From: Brucella pseudogrignonensis
GTDB lineage: Bacteria > Pseudomonadota > Alphaproteobacteria > Rhizobiales > Rhizobiaceae
Reading direction: 5' to 3'
Assembly (NCBI RefSeq): GCF_032190615.1
Contig: NZ_JAVLAT010000003.1
Coordinates: forward strand, 62,001 to 126,000
Length of the DNA stretch: 64,000 nucleotides
Under the pieces are notes generated by a model, which had not been told where the DNA came from, did no database searches, and worked only from the letters and a program-made list of their open reading frames with translations. Numbering within the stretch: position 1 is the first letter of the stretch; the number at the start of each line of letters is the position of its first letter. Below are positions 9,153-16,635 of the stretch, in pieces. The position numbers and the translations under genes were made by a program.

Positions 9153-10039
9153 CGCGCAAGATTGCTTTCCTTGGCACAGGCCTTATGGGGGCGCCAATGG
9201 TTCGACGCCTGCTTGGTGCTGGTTATAGCGTTTCTGTGTGGAATCGCGATAACACAAAGGCCAAGCCCTTGGCTCAAAATGGTGCGATTGTCGCCACAAG
9301 CGCTGTTGAAGCTGTCAAAGACGCCGACTTGGTTTTTACAATGCTTTCCGATGGCAAAGCGGTCGGCGCGGTGCTGTTTGATGGGGGCGTTGCCGCCGCA
9401 CTTAAGACGGGTGCCGTTGTCATTGATACTTCGTCTATCGCTCCACCGATTGCGCGGAAACATGCGCAGCATTTGAATGCAATGGGTATCCGGCATATTG
9501 ATTGCCCTGTTTCCGGCGGAACTGTCGGAGCAGAGGCAGGAACTCTTGCACTCATGGCTGGCGGTGATGGGGCACTTGTTGAGGAACTGGCGGATGTGTT
9601 TGCAGCTCTTGGCCGCGTTACGCATGTCGGGCCTTCGGGTGCGGGGCAGGTATGCAAGCTAGCCAACCAGCAGATTGTTGCGATCACCATCGGTGCCGTT
9701 GCTGAAGCCATGATGCTGGTGGAAGCCGGTGGTGCGGATCGCGGCAAGTTTCGCGATGCCATTCGCGGTGGCTTTGCGGAAAGCCGCATTCTGGAATTGC
9801 ATGGCAAACGCATGGTAGAGCGTAGTTTTGAGCCTGGTGGACCTTCACGATTACAATTGAAAGATCTGGATGCAGTCGCAGCAATGGCTGAAACTCTGTC
9901 CCTTGAGTTGCCACTGACCGAGGGAGTTCGTGATGAATTCCGCGCATTCGTAGAATCTGGCCATGGGGAAAAGGACCACTCAGGCTTGTTGCTGCATTTG
10001 GAGAGGCTCAACAACCGTGAGCCGGAGGAAGACCAATGA
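9149..10039 (+). CDS. ltnD: L-threonate dehydrogenase-like beta-hydroxyacid dehydrogenase (LtnD family)
   Basis: 296 residues of the 3-hydroxyisobutyrate/tartronate semialdehyde/L-threonate dehydrogenase family. The Rossmann motif FLGTGLMGAPMVRRLL is at about 7-22, the substrate-binding block DCPVSGGTVGAEAGTL at about 118-133, and the catalytic Lys is Lys170 in GQVCKLANQQ. The start is a TTG at 9149 overlapping the denD stop, with GGAGG at 9138-9142 giving normal spacing; no ATG fits. Pairing with DenD suggests oxidation of a C3-C5 sugar acid; 2-hydroxy-3-oxopropionate reductase is an alternative name for close homologues. Confidence 0.84.
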   Translation: MTRKIAFLGTGLMGAPMVRRLLGAGYSVSVWNRDNTKAKPLAQNGAIVATSAVEAVKDADLVFTMLSDGKAVGAVLFDGGVAAALKTGAVVIDTSSIAPPIARKHAQHLNAMGIRHIDCPVSGGTVGAEAGTLALMAGGDGALVEELADVFAALGRVTHVGPSGAGQVCKLANQQIVAITIGAVAEAMMLVEAGGADRGKFRDAIRGGFAESRILELHGKRMVERSFEPGGPSRLQLKDLDAVAAMAETLSLELPLTEGVRDEFRAFVESGHGEKDHSGLLLHLERLNNREPEEDQ

Positions 10040-11820
10040 ATGATGATCGAAGTACGCCGCGTCGGCTACGCTCTCAGGATTGGTTCGATAATCCCGATCA
10101 TCTGGATCTGACAGCGCTCTATCTTGAGCGCTTCATGAATTATGGCACCACGCCTGAAGAATTGCGTTCGGGCAAGCCAATCATTGGTATTGCTCAGTCT
10201 GGCAGCGATCTTAACCCCTGCAATCGACATCATCTTGATCTTGCGAAGCGTATCCGGGACGGTATCCGGGACGCGGGCGGCATTGTCATTGAGTTTCCAA
10301 GTCATCCGCTGTTTGAAAACTGCAAACGCCCGACGGCAGCGCTGGATCGCAATCTGGCCTATATGACGCTGGTTGAAATCCTCTATGGATATCCGCTTGA
10401 TGGCGTTGTGCTGACAACAGGTTGCGACAAGACTACCCCATCCGCTTTGATGGCCGCTTCAACGGTCGATATTCCGGCAATCGTGTTTTCGGGCGGACCT
10501 ATGCTTGATGGCTGGCATGAGGGCAAGCTCGTAGGCTCCGGCACGGTGATATGGCAGTCGCGCCGCAAATATGCAGCAGGTGAAATTACAAAAGAAGAAT
10601 TTCTTGAAGCAGCGCTAAGTTCTGCGCCATCGGTCGGCCACTGCAATACGATGGGAACGGCATCGACGATGAATGCCATGGCAGAGGCGCTTGGCATGTC
10701 GCTTACAGGTTGCGCTGCCATTCCGGCAGCCTATCGTGAGCGCGGCCAGATGGCGTACCGCACAGGCCGCCGCGCGGTCGAACTGGTGCTGGAAGACATC
10801 CGTCCATCCAGTATTCTCACGCGCGCATCATTCATCAATGCGATCAAAGTTAATTCGGCGATTGGCGGCTCAACCAATGCGCAGCCACATCTGATGGCGA
10901 TGGCAAAACATGCGGGTGTGGAACTCAAGCCAGAAGACTGGCAGGATGAGGGGTTTGACATCCCGCTACTTGCGAATATCCAGCCAGCGGGTGAATATCT
11001 GGGTGAGAAATTCCACCGGGCGGGCGGTGTTCCGGCAATCATGTGGGAACTGCTCTCGGCGGGAAAGCTTGATGGGGCCTGTGCGAGTGTTACCGGCAAA
11101 TCGATTGCTGAAAATATCGTAGGTCGGGAAACATCGGACCGCGATGTGATCTACCCCTATGCGCAGCCGCTCAAGTGGCGTGCGGGCTTCCTTGTCATGA
11201 AGGGCAATATGTTTGATTTTGCCATCATGAAAACGAGTGTGATCTCACCGGAATTTCGCGAGCGCTATCTCTCAGAGCCGGGCCGCGAGGGCGTTTTTGA
11301 TGGTCGTGCTATCGTTTTTGATGGCTCTGAGGATTATCATCAGCGCATCAACGATGCGGAGCTCAATATTGATGAGCGCTGCATTCTGGTCATTCGGGGC
11401 GCTGGCCCACTCGGCTGGCCGGGCTCTGCCGAAGTGGTCAATATGCAGCCTCCGGATCACTTGCTAAAACGCGGCATTACCAGTCTGCCGACCATCGGTG
11501 ACGGTCGCCAATCTGGTACCGCTGATAGTCCATCCATTCTCAACGCTTCACCGGAAAGTGCAGCAAGCGGCGGTTTGGCATGGGTGCGAAATGGCGATAT
11601 TATTCGCATCGACTTCAATCAGGGCAGGTGCGATATGTTGGTGGATGATGTTGAGATTGCGCGCCGGAAGGCGGACGGCCTTCCGAAGACACCGGCGGAT
11701 GCGACGCCCTGGCAGATGATTTACCGGCAAACCGTCACGCAACTTGCGGATGGTGCAACCATTCGTGATGCGGAAAAATTTCGTCAGCTTTCGAAGACGC
11801 CACCGCGGCATAATCATTAA
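10036..11820 (+). CDS. IlvD/Edd-family sugar-acid dehydratase (L-arabinonate/D-xylonate dehydratase-like)
   Basis: 594 residues, the length of pentonate dehydratases rather than of biosynthetic IlvD (about 560) or Edd (about 605). Iron-sulfur cluster cysteines are visible at Cys62 (SDLNPCNRHH), Cys130 (TTGCDKTTPS) and Cys203 (GHCNTMGTAST). The family removes water from an aldonic acid to give a 2-keto-3-deoxy acid. FNSAIGGSTN-type NSAIGGSTNAQPH and GGRQSGT-like DGRQSGTADSP segments are present. ATG overlaps the LtnD stop (ATGA), so the three genes are translationally coupled. L-arabinonate or D-xylonate are plausible substrates; assignment within the subgroup is inferred. Confidence 0.88.
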   Translation: MNDDRSTPRRLRSQDWFDNPDHLDLTALYLERFMNYGTTPEELRSGKPIIGIAQSGSDLNPCNRHHLDLAKRIRDGIRDAGGIVIEFPSHPLFENCKRPTAALDRNLAYMTLVEILYGYPLDGVVLTTGCDKTTPSALMAASTVDIPAIVFSGGPMLDGWHEGKLVGSGTVIWQSRRKYAAGEITKEEFLEAALSSAPSVGHCNTMGTASTMNAMAEALGMSLTGCAAIPAAYRERGQMAYRTGRRAVELVLEDIRPSSILTRASFINAIKVNSAIGGSTNAQPHLMAMAKHAGVELKPEDWQDEGFDIPLLANIQPAGEYLGEKFHRAGGVPAIMWELLSAGKLDGACASVTGKSIAENIVGRETSDRDVIYPYAQPLKWRAGFLVMKGNMFDFAIMKTSVISPEFRERYLSEPGREGVFDGRAIVFDGSEDYHQRINDAELNIDERCILVIRGAGPLGWPGSAEVVNMQPPDHLLKRGITSLPTIGDGRQSGTADSPSILNASPESAASGGLAWVRNGDIIRIDFNQGRCDMLVDDVEIARRKADGLPKTPADATPWQMIYRQTVTQLADGATIRDAEKFRQLSKTPPRHNH

Positions 11821-11878
11821 TCTGGATGGCCAGACCTTTGCTTCTTTAACAGAGCGTCTTGCAGAGTTCCGCTAGCTT

Positions 11879-11912
11879 AAAGCGCCGATCAGAATGATCA
11901 GATCGGCGCTTT
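11879..11912. terminator. Rho-independent terminator of the denD operon
   Basis: AAAGCGCCGATC (11879-11890) and GATCGGCGCTTT (11901-11912) form a perfect 12-base-pair stem with a 10-base loop, followed by a T-rich tract. It sits 60 bases after the dehydratase stop. Confidence 0.85.
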
Positions 11913-12562
11913 AAGGTTTTCTATTTGCAGCGCTGCAAAGGCCTGAATGATTTTATTCATGATAGGCTTTGAACGCCGACTGTTGTTTTTAATGATGACG
12001 CAATAGCGGCTCTTGCGTTTGACAAGTGTCGTGACATTGGCTCCTCCAAGGTCACGATCAAAGATAATCAAGTCGCCTTCCCAGTTGCCGAATTGCAGAC
12101 GATTGCCAACAAAATCAGGACGTTGATAAATACAAAATGCTTCTGGAATGCAGGAGCTGCGCGATCGTCTGGTGCGGCGTGGGCAGCGCTTTGTTCGCAT
12201 CTCGGCCAGGTGCTCATACAGCTTCAGCGCGTATTCTTCCTTTGAATAAATGAAGCGATAGATCGTTTCTGAGAATAGACGTATCGCGCTCAAGCCATGG
12301 CTAACCAGTCTCCCGCAGATCTGTTCCGGCGACCAATTTGCTTCCAATTGTTAAGTGACAAACTTGCGCAGCTCTAGGTACCGTCTGATCTTGCGCAACC
12401 GTGTTCTGCGGTACTTGCTGATGTTGTCGGCAACAACGCTATGATAGCCATTATAATCTGGAATCTCGGTGTCCGGAAGCTGTTGTACTTGATCTCGCGA
12501 TAGATCGTCGAGCGGTGGCTACCCATCAGTCGCGCAATATCGCCAAGAGGGACTTTGAGCGC
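11898..12562 (-). pseudogene. IS30-family transposase relic
   Basis: Minus-strand fragments read, in order, an HTH with VPLGDIARLMGSHRSTIYREIK, then in another frame YNGYHSVVADNISKYRRTR and LRKIRRYLELRKFVT-stop, then NWSPEQICGRLVSHG, SETIYRFIY and GNWEGDLI, the blocks of IS30-family DDE transposases. At least one frameshift (near 12440) and one stop (near 12356) break it. The N-terminus is cut at 12562 by the IS6 terminal repeat, and the C-terminal catalytic D and E blocks are lost at the terminator side. Confidence 0.75.
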
Positions 12563-12584
12563 GGTTCTGTCGCAAACTTTTCGT
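12563..12584 (+). repeat. IS6 left terminal inverted repeat
   Basis: GGTTCTGTCGCAAACTTTTC matches, with one change, the GGTTCTGTTGCAAACTTTTC end of the IS6 element at 56818-57630. No matching right end is found after 13324, so this copy is truncated or decayed on the right. Confidence 0.75.
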
Positions 12585-12589
12585 ATCTG

Positions 12590-13324
12590 ATGATCCGTGC
12601 AAGGGATTGTACCGATTTCAGATCGAAGCGAGGCATTAATCATGGTCGATTTCAAGGGGACGCATTCCCCAAAAGTGTGATCATGTATGCCGTATTCTTT
12701 TACGTTCGTTACCCGGTTTCCTATCGTGATCTTCAAGAAATAATGACTGAACCCGGCGTAGAGATCGACCATGCAACATTAAACCGGTGGGTGGTTAAAT
12801 TCTCGCCGCAGGTTGCTGCCCGCGCGCAAAGATGTAAACGACCAACACTTGGCTTATGGCGTGTTGATAAGACCTATATTAAGGTCGAAGGGACATGGAT
12901 GTATCTGTATCGAGCAGTTGATCGAGACGGACAAACCCTTGACTTCATGCTGTCTGAGCGCCGAAATCTCGACGCTGCATGGCGGTTCTTTAGGCAAGCC
13001 ATCGCAAGCAATGGTATTCCAAACGACATTGTTATTGATAAAAGCGGGGCTAATTTGGCTGGTGCGCTGGCTATAAACAATATCATGAAAATTACGGGTG
13101 CGGATAAGCTGATTGAACTCCTAAAGGTCACATACCTGAACAATATCCTTCAACAGGGTCATCGCTTCATCAAGCGGATCACCAAACATATGTTAGGCTT
13201 CAAAACCCTTCATTCAGCTTCTGCTACCATTGCTGGGATCAAAGTAGCACATATGGTCCGTAAGAATCAATTCGCAAATGACAGTCGCTCGCCATTCGTG
13301 TTGTTCGCGGAGAACGCGGCATAA
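12590..13324 (+). CDS. IS6-family transposase, probably catalytically dead
   Basis: About 244 residues with the IS6 layout: FQGDAFPKSVIMYAVFFYVRYPVSYRDLQEIM (N-terminal), DHATLNRWV helix-turn-helix, then the catalytic core. The first Asp is in RVDKTYIKV and the second in VIDKSGAN. The third acidic residue is replaced: the text reads NNILQQGHRFIKR, where active relatives (including the copy at 56.9-57.5 kb, NNNIEQDHRRIKR) have Glu-Gln-Asp. Loss of the Glu should abolish transposition. The frame begins just inside the left terminal repeat and interrupts the IS30 relic. The start codon at 12590 is the first ATG inside the element. Confidence 0.75.
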   Translation: MIRARDCTDFRSKRGINHGRFQGDAFPKSVIMYAVFFYVRYPVSYRDLQEIMTEPGVEIDHATLNRWVVKFSPQVAARAQRCKRPTLGLWRVDKTYIKVEGTWMYLYRAVDRDGQTLDFMLSERRNLDAAWRFFRQAIASNGIPNDIVIDKSGANLAGALAINNIMKITGADKLIELLKVTYLNNILQQGHRFIKRITKHMLGFKTLHSASATIAGIKVAHMVRKNQFANDSRSPFVLFAENAA

Positions 13325-13423
13325 TCACCTCCAGCGATAAGCTTGTTCTTAACCTACTGAAAAATTAGCGGCGGACCTTTGGCTCGCCGCTTTTATACAA
13401 TTTCATGCTTTTCGGGTTATGCG

Positions 13424-14197
13424 TTAAATTCCATTCGGTGCAAGATACGTACGTAGGAAGCTACGAGTACGATCATTCTGAGGATTGGTTAGCAAGTCTT
13501 TCGGCTTGCCTTCTTCCACCACAACGCCGCCATCCATAAACAGAATCTTATCTGCCACTTCTCCCGCAAAGCGCATTTCATGGGTCACGATCAACATCGT
13601 CATATGCTCAGCCGCAAGCTGTTTCATGACGAGATTGACCTCGTCGACCAGCTCCGGATCAAGAGCGGACGTCGCCTCATCAAAAAGCATAACTTTCGGC
13701 TGCATCGCCAATGCGCGCGCAATGGCGACACGCTGTTTCTGCCCACCCGAAAGTCGCGATGGATAGACATCGGCTTTGCTTGATAGTCCGACTTTAGACA
13801 GCAAATCCGACGCCAGTTCCCGTGCCTGACTTTTTGACATGCCTTTGAGCTTTATTGGCCCCAGCGTAATATTCTCCATCACCGTCATATGCGGAAAGAG
13901 ATTAAAGTGCTGAAATACCATGCCCATCTGCTGACGAACAGAGTTGATATGCTTTTCGAAAGCTTTGCCAGTCAGCGGCTGATTGACCTGTACGCCATCA
14001 AGCCAGACTTCGCCACCGTTCAGCGTTTCAAGATGGTTGATGGAGCGCAACAACGTGCTTTTACCCGAGCCGCTCGGCCCAATAATCGCAATAATCTGTC
14101 CGCGTGAGACGGAGAGATCGATATTCTTGAGCACTTCAAGTGCACCATAGGCTTTGCGGGCACCTTTAACTTCCACCATTGGGTTCAGGGCGCTCAT
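13424..14197 (-). CDS. Polar amino-acid ABC transporter ATP-binding protein (GlnQ/HisP type)
   Basis: 257 residues of the PAAT ABC ATPase family, energising amino-acid import at the cytoplasmic face. Walker A is GPSGSGKST (about 42-50), the Q-loop is MVFQHFNLFPH, the signature is LSGGQKQRVAIARAL and Walker B is VMLFDEATSALDPE. The ATG overlaps the stop of the upstream permease by four bases. Last gene of a four-gene operon (substrate-binding protein, two permeases, ATPase). The promoter region carries the same palindromic sites as the kinase/aminotransferase fusion gene downstream of it, which points to a shared substrate pathway. Confidence 0.95.
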   Translation of the reverse strand: MSALNPMVEVKGARKAYGALEVLKNIDLSVSRGQIIAIIGPSGSGKSTLLRSINHLETLNGGEVWLDGVQVNQPLTGKAFEKHINSVRQQMGMVFQHFNLFPHMTVMENITLGPIKLKGMSKSQARELASDLLSKVGLSSKADVYPSRLSGGQKQRVAIARALAMQPKVMLFDEATSALDPELVDEVNLVMKQLAAEHMTMLIVTHEMRFAGEVADKILFMDGGVVVEEGKPKDLLTNPQNDRTRSFLRTYLAPNGI

Positions 14198-14853
14198 CGC
14201 GTAACCTCCACTTTTCTTTCGATGCGCCGCAATCCAGCTTCCATAACGAGATTGGCAGCATAATAAAGTACGGCGGCAGTCAGATAAAATTCAAACGGGC
14301 TGTATGTCTCACTGATCGCGATCTGCGCGCTGTGCACGAGTTCCGCAATCCCGATAATCGAAACAAGTGATGTGTCTTTCAGCAAAACGATCATATTGTT
14401 GCCGATTGGCGGAATGGTATTGCGGATGGCCTGCGGGATTATGATGTAGCGCAAGGTCTGGCCACGACTAAGGCCGATTGAACGTGCGCCCTCCGTCTGC
14501 CCCGGATCAACCGTAACAATACCGGCCCGGAAAACATCGGCATTATAAACCGCAAAATGCAGACTAAGAGCAATGATCCCGGCAAAGAGCGCTGGAATAT
14601 CGACGCCAACCTGAACAAGCCCGTAATAGATAAGATAAAGCTGCAGCAGCAGCGGCGTTCCCATGAAAAGCCACATGAAGAAGCGGATCGGATAGGCCAG
14701 GATTTTCGGTGCATATAGCACGACAAGCGCGAAAAAGATGCCAAAGACAAAACTGAGAACGCTGGATGACACGGCGAGAACAAGCGTCCACCACAATCCG
14801 GCGAGAAGCAGTTCTGCATAGGGAGGAACGATAGTGAAGTCGAGAGCTGGCAT
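14194..14853 (-). CDS. Polar amino-acid ABC transporter permease (HisM/GlnP type)
   Basis: 219 residues with about five helices and the EAA loop EGARSIGLSRGQTLRYIIIPQAIRNTIPP near residues 118-148, the contact with the ATPase. It is paired with a second permease of the same family directly upstream (11-base gap), the normal heterodimer of PAAT importers. The stop overlaps the ATPase start. Confidence 0.94.
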   Translation of the reverse strand: MPALDFTIVPPYAELLLAGLWWTLVLAVSSSVLSFVFGIFFALVVLYAPKILAYPIRFFMWLFMGTPLLLQLYLIYYGLVQVGVDIPALFAGIIALSLHFAVYNADVFRAGIVTVDPGQTEGARSIGLSRGQTLRYIIIPQAIRNTIPPIGNNMIVLLKDTSLVSIIGIAELVHSAQIAISETYSPFEFYLTAAVLYYAANLVMEAGLRRIERKVEVTR

Positions 14854-14864
14854 TTAATCCTCCC

Positions 14865-15533
14865 TCAACGTGGCGCAAAACGTTTGTCGAGAAGATCGAC
14901 AATCATAACGACGACATAGACGATGAACATATAGAGAACGGCCGTAACCGCAAATATCTCAAAGGGTTTATATGTAGAGCTGATGAAGCGCTGCGCCGTA
15001 TAGGTGAGTTCTACCACCGAGATTGTCGAAACCAGCGCCGAACCTTTGACAAGCGCTACAGCATTGACGCCCAGCGGACGGATCATCAGGCGCGCTGCTT
15101 GCGGCAGAACAATCAGCCGAAGCGTGCGTTCGCGATCAAAGCCTATAGAGCGGGCAGCTTCTGTCTGTCCCTTATCAACGCTTGAAATTGCTCCGCGAAT
15201 GGATTCAGCCATGTAGGCAGCAATGTTCAGACCAAGACCAATGACGCCAGCTGCGTATGGCTCAAGTTCCAGACCGATCTGCGGTCCACCGAAATAAAGG
15301 ACGAACAACTGAACCAGGCAGGGGGTGCCACGAAAAATGCTGACATAGGCACCGGCCAAAGAACGAAAAACGATAATATTTGACAGGCGACCAGCCACCA
15401 AAAGACCGGCAATCAAAAAGCCCAGCAAAAGAGCGAGTACAGAAATCTGCACCGTGACCCACGCAGCCTCCAGAAAGAACGGGAGGACGCGCTGCATTAA
15501 CGCTAGATCCATAAAACCACTCCGAAAACTCAT
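14865..15533 (-). CDS. Polar amino-acid ABC transporter permease (HisQ/GlnP type)
   Basis: 222 residues, five predicted helices and an EAA loop (TEAARSIGFDRERTLRLIVLP). FRGTPCLVQLFVLYFGGPQ near residue 68 is the usual PAAT permease block. Second gene of the operon, 54 bases after the substrate-binding protein. Forms the membrane channel with the adjacent permease. Confidence 0.94.
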   Translation of the reverse strand: MSFRSGFMDLALMQRVLPFFLEAAWVTVQISVLALLLGFLIAGLLVAGRLSNIIVFRSLAGAYVSIFRGTPCLVQLFVLYFGGPQIGLELEPYAAGVIGLGLNIAAYMAESIRGAISSVDKGQTEAARSIGFDRERTLRLIVLPQAARLMIRPLGVNAVALVKGSALVSTISVVELTYTAQRFISSTYKPFEIFAVTAVLYMFIVYVVVMIVDLLDKRFAPR

Positions 15534-15587
15534 ATAAACCGGCCCATTTTACCGTTTATGATAAAATGGGCCGGGCTGGAAATCCTG

Positions 15588-16373
15588 TTAGCGAATGTCG
15601 CTACCGATCCATTCCATCGAGATTTTTTCGTAAGTGCCGTCAGCAAGCATATCGTCCAATGCCTTCTGCATAGCGGCTTTCAGTTCTGGATTGTTCTTGC
15701 GAATAGCAATGCCGAGCGCTTCACGTGCGCCATCAATATTCGGAGTTTCGAGAATGCGGACCTTCTGGCCGGTTTCCTTAACGGCAATCATTACCGGAAT
15801 GCTGTCCATAACCAGCGCATCAAGACGACCTGCATCAAGGTCGATCAGCATTTCTGGCAGACCCTTATAGGTGCGAACTGTCAGGTCGCCCTGAGCTTTC
15901 GCCCATTTTTCGTGAGCATCACCCATCGTGACGCCAACGGTCTTGCCGTTCAGCTCTTCGAGTTTCTGAACAGGCGAGCTGTCCTTAACAACGACTGTGC
16001 GTCCGGCATGATAATATGGACCGACGAAATCAACGGCTTTTTCGCGCTCTGGTGTAATGGTCATCGAGGCCACAACGGCATCATATTTCTTCGCCAGCAG
16101 ACCAGCAATAATACCGTCAAAAGGGGTTGTAACGATTTCTGGCTTTACGCCGAGACGGTCGGCAATTGCAGAACCAATTGCGACGTCAAAGCCAACAACT
16201 TCGTTCTGCTCATTGGTGAAGCTGAACGGAGGATATTGACCGCTCATCGCAATGCGCATTTTGCCAGCGTCTTTGAGCTTGGCAAGTTCATCTGCCTGCA
16301 CTGGGGCAATGGAGAACGTTGCAGCAATTGCGACAGCTGCGACAGCAATCAGGCTCTTAATCCTGGAATTCAT
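15588..16373 (-). CDS. Polar amino-acid ABC transporter periplasmic substrate-binding protein
   Basis: 261 residues, SBP_bac_3 family. A Sec signal peptide (MNSRIKSLIAVAAVAIAATF, cleavage after VQA) precedes the binding domain; AMSGQYPPFSFTNEQNEVVGFDVAIG and TTPFDGIIAGLLAKKYDAVVASMTIT are typical ligand-pocket segments, with the Arg-type contact region ERE. I place the start at 16373; a longer frame to 16430 adds 19 basic residues and cannot be excluded because the ribosome-binding site is weak for both. First gene of the operon. Confidence 0.88.
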   Translation of the reverse strand: MNSRIKSLIAVAAVAIAATFSIAPVQADELAKLKDAGKMRIAMSGQYPPFSFTNEQNEVVGFDVAIGSAIADRLGVKPEIVTTPFDGIIAGLLAKKYDAVVASMTITPEREKAVDFVGPYYHAGRTVVVKDSSPVQKLEELNGKTVGVTMGDAHEKWAKAQGDLTVRTYKGLPEMLIDLDAGRLDALVMDSIPVMIAVKETGQKVRILETPNIDGAREALGIAIRKNNPELKAAMQKALDDMLADGTYEKISMEWIGSDIR

Positions 16374-16500
16374 GATTTTTGGTTTCCTCTGGATTTGTCT
16401 TTTTGTTTTAGGGCTATGGTTCACCATCAACCTTCATGATGGAGCTTGGCACAGGCTTTGTTTTCAAGCATCCAGCAATATGTCTGCAAGCCCGACACAT

Positions 16501-16529
16501 TGCCGGAATTGACCGGCATATTGTCGGCA
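16501..16529. promoter_or_regulatory. Palindromic operator upstream of amino-acid ABC operon
   Basis: TGCCGG-AATTGA-CCGGCA followed by TATTGTCGGCA. The inverted arms (6 bases, 6 apart) and trailing half-site repeat the arrangement found at 19754-19802 upstream of the kinase/aminotransferase fusion gene. A shared regulator is inferred. Confidence 0.65.
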
Positions 16530-16569
16530 CTCTTGCCGCCAAATTTTTGCACCCAAACTCAAACACAAA

Positions 16570-16612
16570 AAGGTCGCACCCTTATCCCTTACGGATAAAA
16601 AGATGCGACCTT
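16570..16612. terminator. Terminator hairpin downstream of the fusion gene
   Basis: AAGGTCGCA (16570-16578) pairs with TGCGACCTT (16604-16612); an inner TTATCC/GGATAA pair extends the stem. It follows the fusion gene stop on the minus strand and lies just before the ABC operon promoter region. Confidence 0.7.
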
Positions 16613-16635
16613 CAAAATAGCGAGTGAGCTATTTA

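Noticed and set aside
15558-16439. 293-codon plus-strand frame opposite the amino-acid-binding protein
   Set aside because: Antisense shadow of a clear SBP gene with a signal peptide; no family motifs.
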